From Vesta saturnalis (lineage: Eukaryota; Arthropoda; Insecta; Coleoptera; Lampyridae), in contig JARFJB010002087.1 of the NCBI GenBank assembly GCA_036346205.1, positions 2,417,001 through 2,481,000 on the forward strand: a stretch of 64,000 bases of DNA, given 5' to 3'. Within the stretch, counting starts at the first letter, position 1. Every line of letters begins with the position of its first letter. Below are positions 12,740 to 25,816 of this stretch, piece after piece. The position numbers and the translations under genes were made by a program. The notes below the pieces were generated by a model, which was not told where the DNA came from, made no database searches, and saw only the letters and a program-made list of their open reading frames with translations.

Positions 12740-14300
12740 TATCCTTGAGTCTTAATGTGTTTTTAAAGGAAATACTTGAAAATAAAGTTGAGGTGCATTC
12801 ACTAATTTGTGAAGATGTTGACTACCTTGACTCATGCTGTAACCAATTGTGTACAGTCATTAATTTTGAAACTACATTAATTATGCAAAAAATTTAAAAA
12901 AATTAAAAACACTTTCGCCTTAAATTTCAGAACTTTCAAGCGAAGACCAAAAAGTCATAACGAAGTTTTTCTGTTATTTTGGCTTACATCGATCGGAAAA
13001 GAGGATAAGAACTAGACTTTGATTGGCTAGTAGTACTTGCGTATAAGTAAGATACTATTGTTCTAAACACAAAGGAATAAACTAAACAACCAGATCAGAG
13101 TTACCTATGCAGAGTAATTATTTTATTCTAGTTTTTGATTTTTAGTGTTCTTTGCTCTAATGATATAACCAGAACATGGCGTTTAATATGAATGTCATGA
13201 ATTGTGAAAACGACATAATCTAACTAATCATAGAAACAAATCAAATTATTATGGTTTTGTGCAGCTGGAGTTTCTGGGATTCTGTAAAACGTACGATAGT
13301 ACTGAAAATATTGCTTTGCAACAATTACGTAATACCTTTGGAAGGAATAATTATTGCAACATTTTATCTTTCGTCCAATAATTTTAATACGAACTAGACT
13401 TAAAAAGCAAGTGACTGTAAAAGTTGTCGTTTTAAAGTGATTAATTTCAAAGCTACAATAATTACTACATCCTACGAAATTTTTTAACAAAGGCAATTGT
13501 AATTAGATACTCGTTTTCAGCTAGTAATAAACACAATGCAACCTCCTTTCTAAAATAAAATAAAATACCGTTTTAAACATGTGATTGGTTTACTATCAAT
13601 TATATTTTATTTGTTTTTCTGAAAAACACGGAACAATTACAGATGATTTTATTACTTAATCAGCGTCTTCGCTACAGAATTAAGTTTTACTGTGTAGACA
13701 GTGGATTCGACTCCATAATAACTTCGATCATTAAAAGTTAATGCTTAATGTCGATTCGCAAAAAAACAATTTTTATAGAACCGTTTGTTCAAAACGACAC
13801 ACTCTATACTTGCGCAGTTTTGCTAAATGCGATTAACCACTTTAGATTAGAGAAAATTGTTCTACTGCTACTTGTGAAACTAAGTTAGTTGCACCAATTT
13901 TTCTGGCGCACTTGTTGAAACACGTTCTTGTTGGAGGCATAGTGTTTCTGACTAATGTTTTCGACAACGAAACCGACATGCAAAGGTTTAGAATGAACAT
14001 TTTATAGAGCTTAAGCGTAGTACTCATGTAGCAAGTAAACTGGATTTCTAAACTCACCGTGGGTTAATTCACACGACGTTATTAATAAAATCGGTCTCTA
14101 CATTTAATTTTATATTATAAATCTGTAAAATTATAAAATGTTTGATTTAAACATTATATTTAACAAAGATACCTACAGTTTTTTTTATGGCGAGTCTCCA
14201 AAATGCATGCCGGATGACCGATAGAAAAACGAAGATAACTTACAAACGAAAACAGAAATAAAATTCTTTTATTTTATTTTGCCACCATAATGTTCTTCAT
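12740..14300. other. AT-rich intergenic DNA
   Basis: Short minus-strand ORFs (13224-13496, 13842-14057) show no recognisable domain, and I treat them as chance. No repeats matching the rest of the window were noticed. Confidence 0.5.
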
Positions 14301-14334
14301 ACGCCCCCAAATGCGGGCGTAATGTGGTCTTTAT
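14301..14334. repeat. Small hairpin plus left 16-bp inverted repeat of YR element 2
   Basis: ACGCCC, an 8-nt spacer and GGGCGT form a small hairpin at 14301-14320. Overlapping its right end, GTAATGTGGTCTTTAT (14319-14334) is the exact inverse of 16385-16400. It sits 139 bp beyond the recombinase stop codon. Confidence 0.7.
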
Positions 14335-14472
14335 AGCACGGAAATGTCATTGTTGCTAAGCAGCATGATTGACAGCAAACGCATGACATGATATATCACG
14401 TAAGTTGAAAGAATTATTGAAACAACAACCTTACTATGCAACGTTTATTAATAAAAATAATAGTAATAAAAC

Positions 14473-15568
14473 TTATTCTTTATAAAAATTGAAAATACAG
14501 TTGGATGGATTTGAAATTGTAACTCCAGATGAGCCAACACCAAAGCTGACAGTTCCTTCGCCGTTTTGTGGTATACTTATAGCTGCTGTACCAGTAATGT
14601 TCTGAGCAATTTTAATTTTATTTTGCAGAGAATTCTCTACATATGATTCGGCTACTTTATCCGATCGCCATCCACCAAGCTGCTTCAGTGCCCTTGTATC
14701 ACCGCCGCTTTCTGCAAAGATCGTCGCCGCACTCCTGCGAAAGCAGTGCCCTGTGTACTTATGGGCATCCGGTAGATTGAGGAACTCTGCTATTATGATA
14801 CGACAAAAACAAAGCTGTCAATTTTAGTATGTTCCGGTCGTAATGCTGCATATTTTCGGTACAAAGAGACGTACTCAACCAATCCATCACTTGGTACAAT
14901 TGTAAATTGACTCGAAGTATAAGTTTTGGTTTTTTTGATCTTCACTAATAGCACTGATCCCTCAGTTGTTACGTCCTGTACAGCCAAATCGTGCAGTTCT
15001 TCGCGACGACATGCTCCAAAAATACCAAAGGCTGTGACAACCTATAAAACACAATAATTTTTATAATGAGAATTGGAAAAAAAAACTAAAATCGTTATAC
15101 CTTAACTAACAAGTACGTATGATCAGGCGCCTTCAACATGAATTCTTCAATTTGATGCCGTTGCAATACATAGGACTTTTAGCTTGATCACCTACAGAAT
15201 TATTCTTCATGAATTCTGTGAGCATGGAAAAACGAGATATATCAACATCTTCCTTCAACTTGAACATCTTTTTCAATTTAGAATATAAACACCACAGTGA
15301 CGACGGCTTATAGATCTTTGACTGCAAAATAGATATTTATTGAATAGAGATAATTGACTAATGTATATATACAATCCCTTATCATTTGAGACAAGTATGC
15401 CATCACAACTTTTTCATCACATTTTGTGGACACATTTTTGTGCTCCCACGCGAAAACTTTTCGTACTCTTTATGTATAAATATTTCGATTTACTTGGAAT
15501 TATTTTGCCTGGGCCTCAAATTCATCTAAAATTTCTTGTGAAAAAGTTTTTGCGTTTTCACCTTCCAT
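14473..15568 (-). pseudogene. Crypton-like tyrosine recombinase, YR element 2 (broken)
   Basis: The start at 15568 gives MEGENAKTFSQEILDEFEAQ, then a stop. Core-binding pieces follow: EKVVMAYLSQM, and KPSSLWCLYSKLKKMFK with VDISRF. A 59-bp GT-AG intron (15042-15100) lies exactly where element 1 has one, after HTYLLVK. The catalytic domain has box A Arg in IFGACRREEL, Lys in KIKKTKTYTSSQF, HxxR in GHCFRRSAATIFAESGGD, and Trp/Tyr in LGGWRSDKVAESYVENS. It ends CIFNFYKE. A deletion and frame break between FVFVV and AEFLNLPDAHKYTG removes the linker before box B. The catalytic residues are still present, but the gene cannot make one full protein. The 16-bp inverted repeats at 14319 and 16385 enclose it. 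Confidence 0.8.
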
Positions 15569-15569
15569 T

Positions 15570-16384
15570 TTAGAATGCAAATTATTTACAAACAAACAGT
15601 ACCTTAGCAACAATTTAGCAATATCACAGTATCTTAGTAACAACAAATTAGCCTACTGTCGACTTTATTTCACTGTATTTGCATTTAAAAACTTGCCGAA
15701 AATACTGAATCTTTTTAAAATTTTGTTCCAGTTTCATGGTGCAAAATAAAATAAAACATTGTATGTACCACGGGAATAATTGTAGATTATGCCCTTAATA
15801 CATAAATATCTATTATGTACCCAGTGCAAAATATAAAAACAAATGTTAGAGGTTTTGCAACCTTTTATAGTTTTATATGACTATCACTAAATTACAGATG
15901 TGTTTCTTTTCCATTTGCTACAAAAATGAAAAACATCGCTACTGAATGTTTTGTTTCCAATACTGATAAAGTAAACATGTCTATGCACATCCGTTTTTTC
16001 AATTATCTAATATAGCAGTAACACTCTTGTTTTGGGAAACTGTATTCTATATGTTTTGCTCTGAAATTAATAGTTTTCATTGACAAAAGATATTTAGTGC
16101 CTCTTTATACAGATTAATTACCTGCGAGAAACTTATATACAGTAATAAAGTCTAAAACATACTTATCGTTGCCCAAAAGCTCGATATTTGTGCTCTAAAG
16201 TTGAAAGTTTTCTAGGTACTTACAAAAGGTACTTCAAGCCTCTTGATAAAATACTTTTTTTAATTTATTTGATTTCTCACGAAACACTTATTCTCTAAAT
16301 TTTCTCTAAAGAATCTCAGTATTTTTTGTTGGAAAGTTGGCAGTTTTTAGTGCAAAAATAGTTTAGAATGTACAAAAAACTTTC
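15570..16384. other. AT-rich upstream region of YR element 2
   Basis: No gene is seen. A short direct repeat AGTACCTTAGCAACA / AGTATCTTAGTAACA occurs near 15597-15643. The region ends at the right-hand inverted repeat. Confidence 0.4.
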
Positions 16385-16400
16385 ATAAAGACCACATTAC
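16385..16400. repeat. Right 16-bp inverted repeat of YR element 2
   Basis: ATAAAGACCACATTAC is the perfect reverse complement of 14319-14334. The two copies are 2.08 kb apart on either side of YR element 2. The match does not extend in either direction. Confidence 0.7.
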
Positions 16401-16539
16401 AAAATCGAATTGAAGAACGGTCTCTAAAACGTTCTGCTCCAACATTGAGAGTATTTGATTTTAACTGAGATATTCGGCTATTATTTCTAAATCTAAAGTT
16501 TTATAAAAATCAGTTCAGTTACTATGACTGGAAGTATAC

Positions 16540-17600
16540 ACACGCACGCGCACACCTACACTCATACGCACGCTGTCAAGCACGTACACATTTGCACACC
16601 CTCCCACGCATCACGCACACATGCACATATGTAAGGCACCTTAAACAATAGCTGAGGTAAACTTCAGAGGGTTCATGCAACTTTACTTCTTTTATCACTA
16701 TAGGATCTAATTTAGTCAAATTTGTATTGCGGTAGATATTTTTTTTCCGAAAAGCAATAGAGGACTTTTGCAGTTTACTAATTTATTTAAGAAATGTAAC
16801 TCTAATTGAATTATAATCACGACAATTGGCCCACTTATATCAATGTGTTCTACATATTTCTTTAATACTAAAAATAAGTGATTTATACTTCAAATTTCCA
16901 CGTCAGTATTATTTTCTCAACAGTGGTATCACTAAACTAGAGTATTGGTAATTAAAAGAAAAAAAATCGATTCTTGAGATGAAACGTAGAGAGGGACTAC
17001 GCATCAAAAGGCAAATTGATAGCTTATTCAAGCGTAGTTTTATTTTTAATGGTTTTTTACACTTTGCGATAAAATAATAAGATAATTAGAGAATAAAACG
17101 TGTATGTTTTTTAACTGGAAATAATAATGGTCGTAGCTTAGCGTGGAAATAGGTTTTAGTTGAAATCTTATTATACACACGACGATCGTCCAAAGATGGA
17201 TTTATGTTCGCCGCAAGTCAAAAAAACTATCTTTGGGTTTTGAAATATATTACCTGCTAATGTTGATTGGTAATAATGGATACTCATACAAAAGACACAT
17301 AACTAGTATTTCGTTTGACAAGAAGGGTCTCTATATTACTACCAGGTACATGCTCGGAGTAGATCTTGCGGTTATTTTATTTTTAACTTTAAAACTTAGA
17401 GTGAGAAATACGTGTGTGAATGCGTGCGCGTATTAGCGCGCGTATGCGTGCACGTATGTGTACGTGTGCGTGTGCGTGTGCGTGGACGCGCGTGCATGTG
17501 GGCGCGCATGCGTGTTTGAGAATGTGTTGGTGCGCGCGTGTGCGTGAGTGCGGCATGTATGTGCTTGTTTGTGCGTGTACGTGTATGCACTTTTTTACTT
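16540..17600. other. Intergenic DNA with alternating purine-pyrimidine tracts
   Basis: CA-rich low-complexity sequence lies at about 16540-16630. A GT/GC-rich alternating purine-pyrimidine tract lies at 17400-17590 (repeated GTGTGCGTGTGCG and GCGCGC steps). Open frames across the second tract are low complexity and are not genes. The rest is unremarkable AT-rich DNA up to 18090. Confidence 0.6.
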
Positions 17601-18094
17601 TATTAAAGCATGACGCACATAATATTGCTTCTTCAAAATACCATGACAAATAACTTAATCACTTTCCAAGATCTTTACATGCATCGACTTTTTTATTTCT
17701 TACTTTTATCGTAACTAGATTTTCAAGCTTTATTAATTTATGTAATACTACTTTATTGCTCACTTGTTATTCAATTGGATCTTTTGTATTTAAACTCTAC
17801 CTACATCCAATAAATTATTTGTTCCATATGTTTTTTTAACTTCACCTTTATACTACTTATGGAATAATTAAAGACACTATTTAAAAGCACATTTTACATA
17901 TTTTTTAACTTTTAAATAGCAATTGCAGCTATAGTCCTCAGTAAAACAAAATTTAATGACGATAATTCTTTTGAACTATAGACTAAGTCCTAAATTTTTT
18001 GTTTTCCTACTTGGGAAATATCTGGTAACCACATAAATTCGTGCGATTTTTCATAGTAAAATAAAAATATTTCTTAACAAACAGTACTATGTTA

Positions 18095-18625
18095 TTACTC
18101 ATCGAAGTAGCCACCATCACAATTAATGACCTTTTGCCAAGGTAACACTAATTTTTGTATGCCGCTCTTGTAAAATTCTACGGATTTTGAATCAAAAAGT
18201 TGACAGACAAGCAAACGGCAAGACGACTTAATTTGTTATCGTTGGATAATTCATGTGGTACCCATTTGCTTAACTTCACGTCTTTCCTAGCTGATGAAGG
18301 TGCAAACGAATGGTTTCATCACTCACATTGAACGTTTCTGCAAGCTCTAGGCACGTTATACTGGAATTTATCTCCACAACCTGTTGAAGATCCTGTTGTT
18401 TATGATCTTCGGTCTCCCAAAGCATGCTTCATCGGTCAAGCTGAAAGCGTCCGAGGAAAATTTCTTGAACCACTTCTGTGCTGTTCGATCACTTATGGCA
18501 TCATCTCCGAATGCAGTACATATTTTTCACGCTGTCACTGCGGCTTTAATACCAAGTTTGTACTCATAGACTAAACAACTGCGAATTTAAGTTTTGTTTG
18601 TTTCAATTTTCAAAGATTCAAATTT
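18095..18625 (-). pseudogene. mariner transposase relic, internally deleted
   Basis: The N-terminal helix-turn-helix half of a mariner transposase can be read across frames: YEYKLGIKAAVTA, CTAFGDDAISDRTAQKWFKK, DEACFGRPK, ELAETFNVSDETIRLHLHQL, KWVPHELS. The text then jumps to a mariner-type C-terminus, YKSGIQKL...WQKVINCDGGYF, ending at a stop at 18095. The catalytic Asp-Asp-Asp core between them is missing, so this is an internally deleted copy. It resembles the classic mariner group rather than the Tc1-like transposases elsewhere in the window. Confidence 0.75.
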
Positions 18626-18629
18626 GGAA

Positions 18630-19770
18630 CTAATCGGTTGTCGCCAAATATATATGTACCCGACAAAAGAAGGATTCATACTAAAGTGAATGGTAGATAA
18701 CAAACATGTGCTATCGATCAACAACTTAAAAATATTCATGACGCTCTGCTCTATACAAAAACAACATGGGCTTTTTGGTTACCTGATATATATTACAGTT
18801 GAATTTATTGTCAGTAAATATGCTCATTCCTTTATAACAATGTTGCAAAAGTTATAATTGTTTGCCCTGAAGGTGCCACTACTCATATACCATGTACAAT
18901 TGTTTTAAATTTTAAATTGTAGATTTAAAATATTATATCTTTCCTTGTATAGCAAATATGAAAGATTAAATTTTACCTGCACGCACAATATCAATTTGTC
19001 AAAATGTAATCATATAGAATCATTTACTTTTTCGAAGTTCGCTACTTTTAAATACAATAATTTATCATAAATTAACTTATGTAATACCTCGGCTAGCAAT
19101 TTCTATATGAATACCTATTTTTCTTTGCGATAATTCCTTTTATTTTGATGTATGGAAATACACATTCGTTGAAATTGTTTGATATATATTTTCAGCTTCA
19201 GGGTGACACTTTTGCCATCAGACTCCACTTAATGAAAGAATTAAATGTTTAAACTGCATAAATTTAATTGCGGATCAATTTAAATACTGACACAAACAAA
19301 GTAGTTTTGTTACGTTAACGACTGAAAGCAAATTTTCTTTAGATAAATAAAGCTTTATATGCTAAAACTGATGTTAACGTGCACATAATGTATATGCGGT
19401 ATCAAGTAAATTGAGTAAAACAGTTTTTCGCTATTTAGATTAAAAAGTCAACGCTTTTATTACTGTAGCTTCTGTCGTAACGTGGTAATAACCAGCTGCT
19501 ATAAACGGCTGCTACACTATCTTTCAAATCCTTCAATGCTATTTCTCTACTACAACTTTCTATTTGTGCTTCGAATGCTGACATTGGGCAACAAAGGCGA
19601 TTCCGTACAACAAAAGCTCAGAACTGCTTTACAATCTCACTCGACACCACTAGGTCAGTGTAGATTTATGTCAGTTAAACAATGTACCTACGTATTATTA
19701 ACTCAGTTCTCTTCAATGAATTTAATTAATTCACCAATGATTTAAGCTTAGTAACATATATATATATATA
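18630..19770. other. AT-rich intergenic DNA
   Basis: An 87-codon ORF at 19482-19745 (plus strand) has no recognisable domain. No other structure is seen up to a short (TA)n at 19754-19770 that borders the next element. Confidence 0.4.
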
Positions 19771-19771
19771 A

Positions 19772-20795
19772 CATTCAGTTTGATGAAATGCATGAAACTT
19801 AGATTTGTACAAATAAATGCAGCAAAGTTTAAATCCAGAACCATGGTTACAATCAAAAATTCCATTTAAGACAATGATAACTGAAATACGTTTTCTAAAA
19901 TCTTATTGTTTTGAAAGATACATCAATTTGAGGATTAAAGTAGAGATTTCAAATGATTTTGAAAAAATTATACTAGATTTTGAGATAATCACAACTTTCG
20001 ATTTTCTTATGGACGCATATTGGTTTTGCATTTTGAATTCTTCATAAAAATGCTTTTCAACCATATATCATATGTTTATAATCTGCCAATGAGAAAGTGT
20101 CAAATTACACAATTAAATTTATATCAAAGCAACCTTGACATATTATGTATTTTAATTAAATGAAAATTAATCTACAAATTAAACTAACTATTGAGAACAA
20201 TATTATTGATTATTAACATAAATCATAATAATAAAAGTGACAAAAAACAACAAAAAATAAAATTTAATATTATACTGAATTTTACTATTAATTAATCAAA
20301 TGCTCGAATAAACCTCCATTCTCTTGCAATAATTGAATAGATGGTTGATTGGCAAAGGCCTAGTTTGATATAAATTTAATTGTGTAATTTGACACTTTCT
20401 CATTGGCAGATTATAAACATATGATATATGGTTGAAAAGCATTTTTTATGAAGAATTCAAAATGCAAAATCCAATATGGCGTCCATAAGAAAATCGAAAG
20501 TTGCGCATTATCTCAAAATCTAGTAGGCCTAGATTTTTTCAAAATCATTTTGAAATCTCGCTACCTGTTACCCATCCTGCAAAAATCGTGGATGTATCTC
20601 TTGAAGAAACAAGATATAGCGATTTTAGAAAACGCATATTTTCAGTTATCACCTGTGTCTAGTAAATGGAAGGGATTTTGACATGTAATCATGGTTACTT
20701 TGGGCATATAATGACGCAACTTTTTCTCCATTTAACCATCTTCGTATCTCTAACGGTTTAATATCCCCATGCATTTCATCTTAAACTGACACTAT
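19772..20795. mobile_element. Foldback-like element with arms of several hundred bp
   Basis: The left arm (about 19772-20135) and right arm (about 20370-20795) are inverted copies. Shared landmarks are AGTTTGATGAAATGCATG at the outer edges, ACCATGGTTAC / GTAATCATGGT, AAATGATTTTGAAAAAAT and GAATTCAAAATGCAAAA, and TTATAATCTGCCAATGAGAA next to a ~235-bp centre. (TA)n borders both sides, so it seems to have inserted in a TA microsatellite. No coding capacity. The outer ~60 bp (CAACTTTTTCTCCATTTAAC...CCCCATGC) recurs near 5040 and 3850. Confidence 0.75.
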
Positions 20796-20825
20796 ATATA
20801 TATATATATATAATATGTATATATA

Positions 20826-21745
<920 letters not shown>

Positions 21746-22162
21746 TTCACAATTAGCTAGCGTCATTTGTTATTTCTTCAGTCTGTTCTAACAAATTTAT
21801 TATATTTATTTCTAGCTTTTCAACATTTAGGTTTATTTAATACACTTATTTAGAGGTATTTTTATACCTGTAATGTATTGGACAACGATTTCAATGAGTA
21901 TTTCGCTTCGAACGCGTACCTCGCTTTAAGATATCGACAATGACTAGTTTCCTTTCCCTGCACGTACATTCATTTCAGACCGTTTTGCTATCTGGACAAT
22001 ATTAATACAATATTTATAAAAATAATTTCAACTATTTATGTGTACTTAAAATCCTTCTTTTTGCTCCTATAGTTTAATATAATTACTAAAACAGTTATGC
22101 ATATCAGTGTTGTCTAGATACAGGATGATTGCTATAAAATCGCGCGAAATTCAAATTCACCT

Positions 22163-22911
22163 TTAACCCATTAGTGCATATTGTGCTTATAATGGACGCC
22201 CATGTGTTATGTTATTGTGGCGTCATAAAGACAAGTTCAGGCTGGTTTGTTGTGAGGAGTCCTTCATAACATCTCAAATAACCAAGCAGTAACAGTACAT
22301 TTATAGAGTGCAATTGTGTGGTGTTGTGTTAAGTTTTAAATGGATCCTAATTTGTATATTACACGTGGTGGTGGTTAAGTAATTTTTTTTATTGCAATAT
22401 AATTTAATTTTGTGTTTGCATACATTCTAACTGTTTTATAATTGCATGCAGCGTTTATTTCTAATTTTTCTTTTTTATTAAATATTTTTTGTATATCTGA
22501 AACCTAATGTTTTTTCATGTTCCTTATAATAGATACTATGCACCGAGACCAAAAACTGTTTTTTTTTAGACAATATTACGAAATTTTCATTTTAAGGATA
22601 ATGCAGCCTTTGATGATACAGATAGATTGTAGAAATTACGTCCAATTATAAACCAGGTAGTTCAAAAATTCAACGAGCACGGTGGTTTAAAGGAAGCATA
22701 GGTGAAAGTATGATACCGTACTATGGCAAATATTACTCCTAAATAAAAGGAAACCCCTTCAGGTTCGGTTTTAAAAATTGGGCTTTATGTCCAGCTACTG
22801 GTAATTGTGTAGCTTTTGAAATATAAACTGGAAAATCTACAAAAGAAACTCAATGTGGGTTAGGTGGAGATGTCGTCGTATCACTTTTGGACAAGACAGA
22901 TATAGAGTTCA
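22163..22911 (+). pseudogene. piggyBac element P2, 5' part
   Basis: TTAA at 22163-22166 followed by CCCATTAGTGC has the form of a piggyBac terminal repeat at its TTAA target. From about 22600 a broken transposase frame reads LRPIINQVVQKFNEHGG, then NPFRFGFKIWALCPATGN, KSTKETQCGLGGDVVVSLL and DKTDIEFN, matching the central DDD-domain region of piggyBac. Reading stops at a poly(T) at 22912, where the minus-strand LINE begins, and resumes at 26086. The N-terminal domain is largely missing, and stops are present. Confidence 0.75.
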
Positions 22912-23135
22912 ATTTTTTTTTTTATGATTGTGGACCTGAACGGGCTAAATTTGGCCTATCGTACTAAAGCACTGAGTAACACTTAGGGGGATGGATAGAG
23001 GGATAATGAATTGCCAATAGATGCCTATGAACAACTACCTTAAATTTTCTCATATCATAAGTGAGAGGAAAACAAGAACTAGGGAGATCATTCCAGAGTT
23101 TAGAAGCCGTGTAGAAAAATGTGGATTGCGCCCGT

Positions 23136-24575
23136 TTAGTACGACAAGATAGCCCGAGATGGTATCAAAGAATATAATTCAGCAGCACAATAGCCGTTGT
23201 AATAGCGATAATACAAAGAAAGAACTGAAACCATCCTTCTATGCTCAAGGGACTGTATGTGAGAAGTTAAGGACGGGTCATTTATAAGCCTAATCGCTCT
23301 CTTTTGAATACGATCAACGATATCGAGAGCGTATTGGGGAGCACTAACCCAGAGGTGAGAATTATATTCCAGATGAGGCCGAAGTTGGGCCTTATACAGC
23401 AGAAGGAGTTGTCGAGAGGTAAAGTACTGCTTAGATCTGTACAAAAAGCCTATTTTACGAGCAGCTGTTTTGGTAGCTAACAGAAGATGGTCAATCCATG
23501 AGAGATTTGAAGATACAGTCATACCCAACAGAGTAATAGAGTCTGAAAACTTAAGAACTGTGCCATTCATACTTACAACAGGAAATGATCGATCTTTTTT
23601 GGCGGACATAAGGCAACACTGAGTTTTGTTAGCATTAAATTTAACTAGATTATTGCTTCCCCGTTCGAGAAAACGTTGAATGTCTTTAATTTGCCATTTC
23701 AGCTTTAATTTCTGGATTTGACATAGAAGGTAGATTATCACTATGAGTAGACTGAGATGAACTACAGTGAAGAGTGCTATCGTCAACAAAGCAATGGATG
23801 GGGTTAGTTGTTGAAGAAATAAGGTTATTTATGTACTGCAGAAAAAGTGTAGGCGCCATAACGGATCCCTGTGGTACGCCCGCTTTAATGCTAACTTCTT
23901 TTGGAAAAGAGCCATCAACTACGACACGTATTCGTCTTTTATCAAGGAAACTAGAAACCCAATTAATGAGCGTATCATTTAGCCCAAACGAGGTAAGTTT
24001 GGCAAGTAAACACTTATGCCAAACTTGGTCAAATGCCTTTGAGATATCTAAAGCGACTACAACTGTTTCACCGGACTGCTCTACTGTATTTTTTCAAACT
24101 TGGGTCACATATGAAAGAAGATCGCCTGTTGAACGACTTTGCCTGAACCCATATTGGTGGTCCCTAAGGAGTTTGTTAGTTTTAAGGAACGTGAGCAGTT
24201 GCTGATTGATGGCTTTTTCCATGATTTTAGACAAAATGGAAGTGATGGCAATTGGTTGGTAGTTTGAGGGATCGGTCTTATCGCCTTTTTGGAAATAGGT
24301 TGAACATTTCTAACTTCCATGATGAAGGAATTCCCAGAAGACATAGAGATCGTATAGAGCTTAGATAGGACTGGTACTAGTTCGGGGAACATTTCTTTAA
24401 GACAATAGCTGGATACCGTCTGGGCCAGTCGCCTTATTGAGATCAAGCCTACTGATGATCGATTCCAAAGCTTGTACCGAAAATGAATTGGTTTCATAGC
24501 GTATGAAGAAGAGTTGAGTAGGGGCACATCGTTTCCAGAATCATTGAGACACGACTTTGATGCAAACAAATCCAC
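23136..24575 (-). pseudogene. LINE L1 reverse-transcriptase region, frame-broken
   Basis: RT pieces in order: SIRRLAQTVSSYCLKEMFPE around a conserved substrate-binding stretch, AISKAFDQVWHKCL and WVSSFLDKRRIRVVVDG read across frames, and the catalytic loop as CFVDDSTLHC. Next come KFNANKTQCCLMSAKK, SITLLGMTVSSNLSW, AARKIGFLYRSKQYF, KAQLRPHLEYNSHLW and RIQKRAIRLINDPSL, the usual C-terminal part of jockey-group LINE proteins. The catalytic box reads FVDD here but FADD in the copy near 48.97 kb, so this copy carries a substitution beside the catalytic aspartates. Several frameshifts are present. Confidence 0.8.
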
Positions 24576-24847
24576 AAAAACATTGGCTTTGTCTAGAGAA
24601 TCAGCAACTACCGATCTGCCAATAGACGTCAGGGAGGGGGGGGCGAAGATGTTCCAAAGTTTTTACTAATGGCTTTAGCTAAGACCAAAATTTACGACTG
24701 CCTAAAGGAGATGTAGCTAGTTCATTGCATTTTCGTTGTTAGAATAACTTTTTAGTTTTAGTGATTTCACTTTTGCAGATATTTCTAGCACCAACGTATT
24801 CTACATGACTGTCGACCGATTTATTAGATTTCCATTTAATATAATAT

Positions 24848-25816
24848 TTATTTTTTAAAGGGTTGGGAACGTGACTGACCTATACGGTACTGTTTTTTGG
24901 GAATGTATATCTCCATTCCCATGAGGATGACTTTGGATACTGAAAGAGCGATGTCCGAAGAAGAGGACGACTTAAAACAATATTCACGGCATGGAAAGGT
25001 TGCAAAGAAATCCCGTAAATCACTCCATCGAGTTGACTTAAAACACCACAAGGTACTATCGGTTTTGCGAACAACAGTGGAATTAGGTACAGTAGAAATG
25101 ATTTTTATTAGACAATGGTCGGAAAAACCTAAAGGCGAAAGAACGGAAGTTTTATAAACAAGAGGGTTTGATGTAAGAAAGAGATCTAGAAGATGTGGAG
25201 TATGGTTAGGGTTATCAGGGATTCTTGTGGGTTCAGAAATCATTTGTGTGAGATCACATGAAATAGCAAGCGTTTCTGCACTATGACCAGCGGGATTTGT
25301 AGTAGATGAAAACTGAAGCCAATTAGAGTTATGAACATTGAAATCGCCTACAATTGTGATATCGCAAGATGGAATCTGAGACAGGAGATAGTCAACTTTC
25401 ATACTAAGGTAATCGAAGATGTCTTGAAAGTTACTGTCATTGGGAGACCTATAAATGCAACAGTAGAATTTCACAAAACTAGGACCAGAATGTTTAAACA
25501 AAATCACGTCAAAATGTTTATTTTCTAAGGAAGAAACCCTCTTGCAAGCAGTTCTGTCCTTGATGTAGGCATATACGCCTCCTTTATATCGAAAGTTAGA
25601 GTGAAGGTGGTATTCAGGAAATTGCAAGTCGGGTGACTCGGAGTTTTCAGAGGAGACTTGTGTTTCAGATAGAAACAAAATATCAGGTTGTAATTGTTCA
25701 AGATGTTGGTGAATAACATTAAGATTAGACCTGATACCGCGGATGTTGCAGTAGTGGATCAGAAGGTTGATACTTTCGATGACCGAGGTCGCTTGGGCCC
25801 TGCCCTCCTCAGACAT
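24848..25816 (-). CDS. LINE L1 apurinic endonuclease domain (322 codons)
   Basis: A continuous frame from MSEEGRAQATSVIES to a stop. The fold is that of the AP-endonuclease domain of non-LTR elements: CNIRGIRSNLNVIHQHLEQL, DILFLSETQ (metal-binding Glu), YRSPND, ITIVGDFNVHNSNW (catalytic Asp-Asn), LLDLFLTSNP and SPLGFSDHCLI (Ser-Asp-His at the active site). This enzyme nicks target DNA to prime reverse transcription. The frame is intact here but stops before the RT, which continues in other frames downstream. Confidence 0.85.
   Translation of the reverse strand: MSEEGRAQATSVIESINLLIHYCNIRGIRSNLNVIHQHLEQLQPDILFLSETQVSSENSESPDLQFPEYHLHSNFRYKGGVYAYIKDRTACKRVSSLENKHFDVILFKHSGPSFVKFYCCIYRSPNDSNFQDIFDYLSMKVDYLLSQIPSCDITIVGDFNVHNSNWLQFSSTTNPAGHSAETLAISCDLTQMISEPTRIPDNPNHTPHLLDLFLTSNPLVYKTSVLSPLGFSDHCLIKIISTVPNSTVVRKTDSTLWCFKSTRWSDLRDFFATFPCREYCFKSSSSSDIALSVSKVILMGMEIYIPKKQYRIGQSRSQPFKK

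Noticed and set aside
17389..17653. His/Thr/Arg-rich ORFs on both strands
   Set aside because: Products of the alternating GT/GC tract.
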